From an uncultured Treponema sp. (GTDB lineage Bacteria > Spirochaetota > Spirochaetia > Treponematales > Treponemataceae), in the NCBI GenBank assembly GCA_938039145.1, contig CALHVG010000046.1, positions 1-17,276 of the forward strand: a stretch of DNA of 17,276 nt, read 5' to 3'. Below are positions 1-3,348 of the stretch, piece after piece (the first letter of the stretch is position 1; every line of letters starts with the position of its first letter). The notes beneath the pieces were generated by a model, which saw only the letters and a list, made by a program, of their open reading frames with translations, was not told where the DNA came from and ran no database searches. Both the position numbers and the translations under genes were made by a program.

Positions 1-52
1 TCCATCTGTTGATTTTTATTTCTTTTAGTATTTGGTTTTCCAATTTTGTCAT
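1..52 (-). CDS. Start of a gene running off the left edge, unknown function
   Basis: Only 17 codons are in the window. The protein begins MTKLENQILKEIKINRW and continues past the edge. The ATG at 52 is preceded by GGGGAAG six bases upstream, a good Shine-Dalgarno site. It lies 20 bases after the stop of the 72-residue gene at 73-291, on the same strand, so the two are probably one transcript. The visible part is charged and helix-prone, with no signal peptide. Nothing about function can be said from 17 residues. The start call rests on the ribosome site and spacing alone. Confidence 0.55.
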   Translation of the reverse strand, partial: MTKLENQILKEIKINRW

Positions 53-72
53 TTGTTCTTCCCCTTTTTCTC

Positions 73-291
73 TTACTTCTTTCCGACATTATCATTGAGC
101 GTCTCTAAAATTGCTTGGCACGCCATATCGTGCGGGACTTTCAATTCTTTGGAGAGGGCTTTTGCCGCTTCCGTTACAATCGTCTCGATTCCGATTAAAA
201 TCTCCGAGCCGCTTGCGTCGATTCTTACGTTGTACTTTGTACGCCCATCTTTTTTATACAGCGTCCATGTAATGCTTGATTTAGATTTCAT
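73..291 (-). CDS. Small conserved-looking protein, 72 aa, unknown function
   Basis: I do not recognise the family. The ORF is open from 327, but the start is placed at the ATG at 291 because GGAGG stands there with ideal spacing (GGAGGCAAG then ATG); the upstream ATG at 327 has no such site. The protein begins MKSKSSITWTLYKKDGRTKY. Its first half looks like beta strands with lysine-rich turns, and the second half (about residues 30-65) like two amphipathic helices. It has no signal peptide or membrane segment. It follows the DUF4406-like stub and precedes the gene at the left edge, so it belongs to the accessory small-gene segment. A DNA-binding or phage accessory role would fit the size and charge but is a guess. 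Confidence 0.6.
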   Translation of the reverse strand: MKSKSSITWTLYKKDGRTKYNVRIDASGSEILIGIETIVTEAAKALSKELKVPHDMACQAILETLNDNVGKK

Positions 292-326
292 CTTGCCTCC
301 AGCAGGATTTGATTTTATGTATCTCA

Positions 327-383
327 TTATGTTCCGATTTGCTTTCTAAAAATGGTGATTTTTCCCGCGATGTATACTTTCAT
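327..383 (-). pseudogene. 18-codon ORF resembling the N-terminus of a DUF4406 protein
   Basis: The ORF starts at 383 with GGAG seven bases upstream and reads MKVYIAGKIT before running into IFRKQIGT and a stop at 327-329. The first ten residues look like the opening strand of DUF4406 proteins (nucleoside 2-deoxyribosyltransferase-like Rossmann fold, common in phages), which typically begin MKIYIxGKITG. The rest of the domain is missing, so this is probably a truncated remnant. It could instead be a short leader ORF: its TAA overlaps an ATG at 327 that is in frame with the next gene. The family match rests on ten residues recalled from memory. Confidence 0.35.
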
Positions 384-409
384 TCCCGCACTCCGTTTTC
401 AAAATCTAT

Positions 410-453
410 TTGTAAATAAAAATGGCGACTCGGACGGGGGTGTCCTTATCGCC
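410..453 (-). terminator. Intrinsic terminator after the small membrane-protein gene
   Basis: On the minus strand a hairpin pairs GGCGA with TCGCC (449-453 and 424-428) and GGAC with GTCC (442-445 and 432-435) around a C-rich loop. It is followed directly by ATTTTTATTT. It lies about 15-30 bases past the stops of the ORFs at 468 and 485 and separates them from the DUF4406-like stub. Confidence 0.7.
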
Positions 454-484
454 AAAAGGCATAAATTTCAGTGACGAAGCGTTA

Positions 485-686
485 CTATCCGCTTGTTGCC
501 GTTGTGGTCTGCCGGGCAAATATGCCGGGATTGATAACAGCGACTGCCAGTGAAGCTGCGAAAATCACAGCGGCAAAAACCGTCACAGCAATCTGCGGAA
601 TTGCGCTCGCCGCGAGCGATATGATTATCATCATAAACGACAATCCACAGCCAAAAGCTGAGCAGGCATTTTAGACATTTACTCAT
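485..686 (-). pseudogene. Tiny hydrophobic membrane protein, apparently frameshifted
   Basis: A near-perfect Shine-Dalgarno (AAGGAGGTGA, 691-700) precedes the ATG at 686, so translation probably starts there. That frame (to 468) begins MSKCLKCLLSFWLWIVV and then becomes a polar, cysteine-rich sequence that does not look like a protein. A neighbouring frame, 634 to 485, encodes a clear membrane peptide: MMIIISLAASAIPQIAV followed by about 17 more hydrophobic residues and a short polar tail. Removing one T from the T4 run at 653-656 joins the start to this frame and gives a 66-residue protein with one or two membrane spans. Holin-like or toxin-like peptides have this size and shape, but no family is recognised. 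Alternatives are a true 72-residue ORF in the first frame, or a 15-codon leader (678-631) coupled to the 634 start by an ATGA overlap. Confidence 0.45.
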
Positions 687-749
687 ACGTTCACCTCCTT
701 CCGTTTGGAACGGCTGATTTAAAAAACAAAAAAAAGTTTTAGAACTGGG

Positions 750-825
750 GCTTTCACTGCCGGAGATGCGGACTTGACGGTTTGCGGAGGAGTGCTTGCC
801 GCCAAGTCCGCCGGCTGATGAAAGC
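750..825 (-). promoter_or_regulatory. Long folded RNA leader upstream of the tiny membrane protein
   Basis: Three nested helices are visible: GCTTTCA (750-756) with TGAAAGC (819-825), GCCG (759-762) with CGGC (812-815), and GCGGACTTG (768-776) with CAAGTCCGC (803-811). Short inner pairs CGG/CCG (778-780 and 799-801) close an 18-base apical loop. On the minus strand the fold is followed by a run of about eight T and then six T (721-736), then a small CCGTT/AACGG hairpin just before the ribosome site at 691-700. The order hairpin, U-run, ribosome site suggests an attenuator or a short terminated RNA. No known riboswitch class is recognised. Confidence 0.5.
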
Positions 826-835
826 GTATGTGATA

Positions 836-841
836 AGTATA
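836..841 (-). promoter_or_regulatory. Possible -10 box (TATACT) for the folded leader
   Basis: TATACT on the minus strand sits about 11 bases before the first helix of the folded leader, so a transcript would start almost exactly at the fold. The -35 is poor (GCCACA at 18 bases, inside the preceding terminator stem), so the call is tentative. Confidence 0.3.
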
Positions 842-875
842 GAAAAAGAAAGCCGCCGTTGTGGCTTAACAGCGG
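842..875 (-). terminator. Intrinsic terminator after the JAB / 60-aa gene pair
   Basis: On the minus strand CCGCTGTT (868-875) pairs with AACGGCGG (853-860) over eight positions, one of them a G-T wobble, around a 7-base loop. It is followed by CTTTCTTTTTCT. It starts eight bases past the stop of the 60-residue gene. Confidence 0.75.
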
Positions 876-882
876 TTAAAAG

Positions 883-1065
883 TCAGTTGGTTTCGGCAAG
901 TTGTTTTATTTGTTCTTCTGTTCCATGATGGAGAATATCTAGGCGACAGCGTTGTTCGGGTGTGAGGTTTTGGGTTCTGTTTAATTCTATGAATTCCCTG
1001 CGTAAATTATATTTAAGTTGCCACTCCTGATTTTCAAGAGGAGTTTCATCATAATAAACATCCAT
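883..1065 (-). CDS. Small charged protein, 60 aa, unknown function
   Basis: The family is not recognised. The protein begins MDVYYDETPLENQEWQLKYN and is predicted mostly helical, with a mix of acidic and basic residues and no signal peptide or membrane segment. A LTPEQR segment near residue 35 looks like a helix start. The ATG at 1065 is six bases downstream of the TGA of the JAB-like gene; its AGGG ribosome site lies inside the last codons of that gene, so the two are probably translated together. An intrinsic terminator follows eight bases after the stop. A helper or small regulator of the upstream protein is possible from the pairing only. Confidence 0.55.
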   Translation of the reverse strand: MDVYYDETPLENQEWQLKYNLRREFIELNRTQNLTPEQRCRLDILHHGTEEQIKQLAETN

Positions 1066-1071
1066 AACGTA

Positions 1072-1443
1072 TCATCCCTTTTTAATACTATAATGCCAGC
1101 CATAATTTTTTACAAGTTGTTTAATTAAGTCAGGCTCTGTGCAAATGAAACTTAATTTATCAAATTCTTTTACTGACAATCTGATTCCAACCTTCAAAGA
1201 ATAAACGGTTCCGTTATGTCCGACAGCAACCATTTCTTTTAGTGCCGGATAGGTATTTATAATTTCCACATCTGCAAAACTAAAACTGCCGCTAAGCGGA
1301 TGATTGTGATAAAAAACAAGCGAGTTCTTTTTTGCAGAAAGGAGCTTTTCTCTTACGGAATTCAATCGAACACTTCTTCTGTCGCCCTTGCGTATTGCAA
1401 ACACAGTACCGACAATGAAGGTTATAATCTTTTTTATGACCAT
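1072..1443 (-). CDS. Small JAB/MPN-like (JAMM motif) protein
   Basis: The 123-residue protein carries HNHPLSGSFSFAD at residues 46-58, i.e. H-x-H-x6-S-x2-D. This is the zinc-binding signature of the JAB/MPN fold (RadC, JAMM peptidases and JAB domains of phage head-morphogenesis and toxin proteins); the HNHP...SFSxxD form is the phage-type variant. A following strand, AVGHNGTVYSLKV (73-85), fits the fold. The fourth active-site element, an upstream glutamate, is not obvious: only 45 residues precede the motif, with E32 the sole acidic candidate, so the N-terminus may be truncated or the protein inactive. The ATG at 1443 has no good Shine-Dalgarno, and an in-frame stop lies about 12 codons upstream. 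It is paired with the 60-residue gene. Confidence 0.55.
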   Translation of the reverse strand: MVIKKIITFIVGTVFAIRKGDRRSVRLNSVREKLLSAKKNSLVFYHNHPLSGSFSFADVEIINTYPALKEMVAVGHNGTVYSLKVGIRLSVKEFDKLSFICTEPDLIKQLVKNYGWHYSIKKG

Positions 1444-1517
1444 TACGATATTCAGTTTTCTGTTAAAACGTAAGAATTATCTGTTAAAATCAAATTCAAT
1501 ACAGACTGAAATCTATC

Positions 1518-1555
1518 GTAAGTTTATTTTAATACGGCGTTTAAAATAAACTTAC
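1518..1555. repeat. Perfect 15-bp palindrome at the end of the frameshifted gene
   Basis: GTAAGTTTATTTTAA (1518-1532) is exactly complementary to TTAAAATAAACTTAC (1541-1555) around an 8-base loop. It overlaps the last codons and stop (1524-1526) of the ribbon-helix-helix-like frame. There is no separate T run after it, so it may act as a weak terminator, an RNA stabiliser or a protein-binding palindrome. Confidence 0.6.
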
Positions 1556-1791
1556 TGACTGTTAGACAGCTCAATTTTGCCCTGTGCTTGAGCTCCGCCA
1601 ATTCTTCCGACTGGCAGCTTACTGAAAAAGACACGCGTTTTATCTCTCTCCCGTAGGTTTTCTGCAGCTGCAGATGTAATTTCAAGAAAAACATAAAAAA
1701 GGAGCAGATTTGCGTCTGCCCCAAACGAAATCAAATCAACCTTAAGGTCGTAATCAGGTTCAATACTAATACGGATTTTCAAAAAAATCAA
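1524..1791 (-). pseudogene. Frameshifted gene ending in a ribbon-helix-helix-like domain
   Basis: Two frames each look protein-like in different halves. The first (TTG at 1791, open to 1552) gives KIRISIEPDYDLKVDLISFG and then LLLFYVFLEITSAAAENL before turning implausible. The second (ending at 1524) gives RVSFSVSCQSEELAELKHRA and then LSCLTVSKFILNAVLK, a strand-helix-helix pattern matching the upstream gene at 1788-1991. Dropping one base from the T4 run at 1638-1641 joins them into one protein of about 87 residues. A T7 run just after the first ATG (1795) raises a similar question about the start. It is either a decayed gene, two overlapping genes, or a homopolymer sequencing error. It directly abuts the preceding gene. 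Confidence 0.45.
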
Positions 1792-1991
1792 TCATCGGGA
1801 AATAAAATACTTTTTACAAAAGCAGACACATTCATGTTTTTAGCCGCCGCACGAGATTTTAGACTTTCCAATTCCTGAATCGAAAGCCTGAATTGGAATG
1901 TTGCACATTGCGGGGTTGAACCAGTATTTTTTGAACCTTTCTTTCTTCCCGCTCCGGGACGTGCTCCACCTCTGTTGCTTTTCTTTTCCAT
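1788..1991 (-). CDS. Basic ribbon-helix-helix-like DNA-binding protein
   Basis: The 67-residue protein opens with GGARPGAGRKKGSKN (residues 8-22), a glycine- and lysine-rich, AT-hook-like tail common at the N-terminus of small plasmid and phage DNA-binding proteins. After this comes QFRLSIQELESLKSRAAAKN and MNVSAFVKSILF, one strand and two helices in the order of the MetJ/Arc ribbon-helix-helix fold. That fold binds operators as dimers and is used by plasmid mobilisation accessory proteins, antitoxins and copy-number regulators. The ATG at 1991 has GAGGG about nine bases upstream. A clear promoter lies at 2053-2081. The next frame resembles it, so the pair may be a duplicated regulator. Self-regulation is plausible but not shown. 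Confidence 0.65.
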   Translation of the reverse strand: MEKKSNRGGARPGAGRKKGSKNTGSTPQCATFQFRLSIQELESLKSRAAAKNMNVSAFVKSILFPDD

Positions 1992-2052
1992 ATGTTTTAT
2001 CCCTCAAAAACAAAGAGATCCGTCGCAACGGTGTCTCTCCTTACTTGCGAGC

Positions 2053-2081
2053 ATTGTAACATGGTTTGTGAAAGGTTTCAA
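2053..2081 (-). promoter_or_regulatory. Sigma-70-type promoter for the ribbon-helix-helix gene
   Basis: On the minus strand TTGAAA (2076-2081) and TACAAT (2053-2058) are separated by exactly 17 bases. Transcription would start near 2046, giving a leader of about 55 bases that includes a small AGAGA/TCTCT plus CCGT/ACGG hairpin before the ATG at 1991. Confidence 0.7.
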
Positions 2082-2185
2082 TTTTCCGCCGTGTATCTTG
2101 TCAAACTGAATGTTATATGCACTTAAAGAGCGTGCTGCTTCTTCTCTCGCCGTTTTTTGAAAAGCTTGAGTGCATAGCACTTATG

Positions 2186-2241
2186 CGCACTGATACGGCA
2201 TTTTTCTAAGTTGCCATTTCCAGCAATGCCGTATCAGTGCG
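2186..2241. repeat. 17-bp perfect inverted repeat with a 22-base loop
   Basis: CGCACTGATACGGCATT (2186-2202) is exactly complementary to AATGCCGTATCAGTGCG (2225-2241). Neither side is followed by a T run, so it is not a standard terminator. It could be the remnant of a mobile-element end, a recombinase or repressor site, or a structured RNA. Confidence 0.7.
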
Positions 2242-2327
2242 GAACCTAAAACTGTGTCTTGTAACCGAGCGATTCCGAACTCCCTGAACAATTTTCCTCT
2301 TTCGATGTCCGCTACGAGTTTGTCATA

Positions 2328-2377
2328 GGAAAACTTGCAAGATGGGCTATACAAGTTTCCCTGTTAAGGAAAACTTG
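2328..2377. repeat. GAAAACTTG / CAAGTTTCC repeat cluster
   Basis: GGAAAACTTG occurs at 2328-2337 and 2368-2377, with the complementary CAAGTTTCC between them at 2352-2360, so the middle copy can pair with either side. A related hairpin (CGAAAACTTG) occurs at 6431-6453, suggesting a dispersed family. Confidence 0.55.
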
Positions 2378-2396
2378 GGACATAAATACGGCTATC

Positions 2397-2429
2397 AATC
2401 AGATGAACGAAACCTTAAAATGTCCGCCC
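2397..2429 (+). repeat. Dispersed 33-bp repeat, diverged copy
   Basis: It matches the copies at 7101-7133 and 7350-7382 at 28 of 33 positions against the second. Shared blocks are GATGAACGAA, CCTT and ATGTCCG. It begins 25 bases past the M28 stop, on the side away from the gene, much as the copy at 7350 sits at the end of the xer gene. Confidence 0.65.
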
Positions 2430-2453
2430 CTCTGCATATATCCCGCAATATTG

Positions 2454-3338
2454 TTACGGAAGTTCCTTTGAAAGCGCAATTACATTTAATATCCGCTCAA
2501 AAACGTATGAACTTTCGACAGTTATCGATTCTGCAGAATCTTTTTGGGAATGAAGAAATTTCCAAGTTTCAGGTAGCATGGTCGAAAGTCGGATGCGTTC
2601 GTCAGGAGTTGCGGCTTTGTGGTTTACGACAAAATCTTCAAGTCCGGGATTTTTTGCAAGAGCCATCATGTAGGCGGACGCTTCATTTGACGGAAGCATT
2701 GTAACAAGAACCGCAGGAATCCCCGAGGCGATGAAGCCTGCGTTGTCGCTCCATGAAACTGGAAGCGTTACCCACGAGCCGCCTGTCGCCGTTTTTAAGA
2801 CAGCCTGCGTTCTGTTGAAAAGCTCATTGAATTTTTTCCTGAACGCAGGTTTTGCTTTGTCAAGGAGAGGCGGTTTTTGAAGCACGGGAATTGTTCCCCG
2901 TCCCATGCAGTCGAACACATAAACGTCGTCGTTTGTTATTCCAAGGCGGCGGAATGTTCCTGCCAAGGCGAACGCCCCTTGCCCTTCAAGTTCGTCCATT
3001 TCTTCTCCGTCCGTGAAGATGAGCCTTATGTTGTGCTGGATGTTTTTTTCGTTTAACGATGCAGCCCAGTTCATCATCGAAAAGACCGCAAAACTGTTGT
3101 CGTTTGCTCCGGGACTTTCTTTTACCCTGTCGTAGTGTGCAATCAGCGTTTTTATCCTGAAGTAGCCGCTGTACTGCTCTTTTGGGAAGTTCACGTATAT
3201 GTGCCGTCTTTCATCGATGTTTATGACGGTGGATTTTACACCTCTTTTTTCAAGATAATTTACTATGAAGGAAGTCCTGTCGCAGTCCTGAGCCAAAAAA
3301 TCAATGTATTCCGAAGAAAGTTTTTCCGTCTCGTTCAT
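2454..3338 (-). CDS. M28-type zinc metallopeptidase
   Basis: The 294-residue protein resembles M28 aminopeptidases, which cleave N-terminal residues using two metal ions. Likely ligands are all present: AHYD (H68, D70), GANDNS (D80), FTDGEE (catalytic E112 and ligand E113), VFDCMGRG (D143) and a C-terminal LHSQKDS (H263) at the usual HTxxD position. SDNAGFIASGIPAVLV (198-213) fits the conserved S-D-x3-F-x3-GIP motif. There is no signal peptide, so a cytoplasmic location is likely. The ATG at 3338 follows AAGGAAG at good spacing and lies ten bases after the stop of the M16-like gene, so the two form an operon. Length is typical of a bare M28 catalytic domain. The substrate is unknown; an unusual first ligand motif (HYD rather than HxD with flanking S/G) is noted. 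Confidence 0.78.
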   Translation of the reverse strand: MNETEKLSSEYIDFLAQDCDRTSFIVNYLEKRGVKSTVINIDERRHIYVNFPKEQYSGYFRIKTLIAHYDRVKESPGANDNSFAVFSMMNWAASLNEKNIQHNIRLIFTDGEEMDELEGQGAFALAGTFRRLGITNDDVYVFDCMGRGTIPVLQKPPLLDKAKPAFRKKFNELFNRTQAVLKTATGGSWVTLPVSWSDNAGFIASGIPAVLVTMLPSNEASAYMMALAKNPGLEDFVVNHKAATPDERIRLSTMLPETWKFLHSQKDSAESITVESSYVFERILNVIALSKELP

Positions 3339-3348
3339 TTTTGCTTCC

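Larger units (their letters stand above)
1992..2453. other. Non-coding region with promoter and inverted repeats
   Basis: No convincing gene is seen on either strand. The region holds the promoter and 5' leader of the ribbon-helix-helix gene, a long perfect inverted repeat at 2186-2241, related half-repeats TATGCACT / AGTGCATA around 2112-2176, GAAAACTTG repeats at 2328-2377, and one copy of the dispersed 33-bp repeat at 2397-2429. It is the 3' side of the M28 gene. Confidence 0.6.

Noticed and set aside
471..674. Plus-strand GTG-started ORF of 67 codons rich in Ala and Ile
   Set aside because: It has no ribosome site and is codon-register antisense to the hydrophobic minus-strand frame, which sits behind a near-perfect Shine-Dalgarno and before a terminator.
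1840..2028. TTG-started 62-codon ORF with a GGAG upstream, overlapping the ribbon-helix-helix gene
   Set aside because: It lies almost wholly inside the better-supported gene in another frame and has an unnatural Arg/Lys/Ser composition.
2342..2704. Plus-strand ORF of 120 codons
   Set aside because: It runs antisense through the 3' end of the M28 gene and the repeat region, with no ribosome site or recognisable protein pattern.
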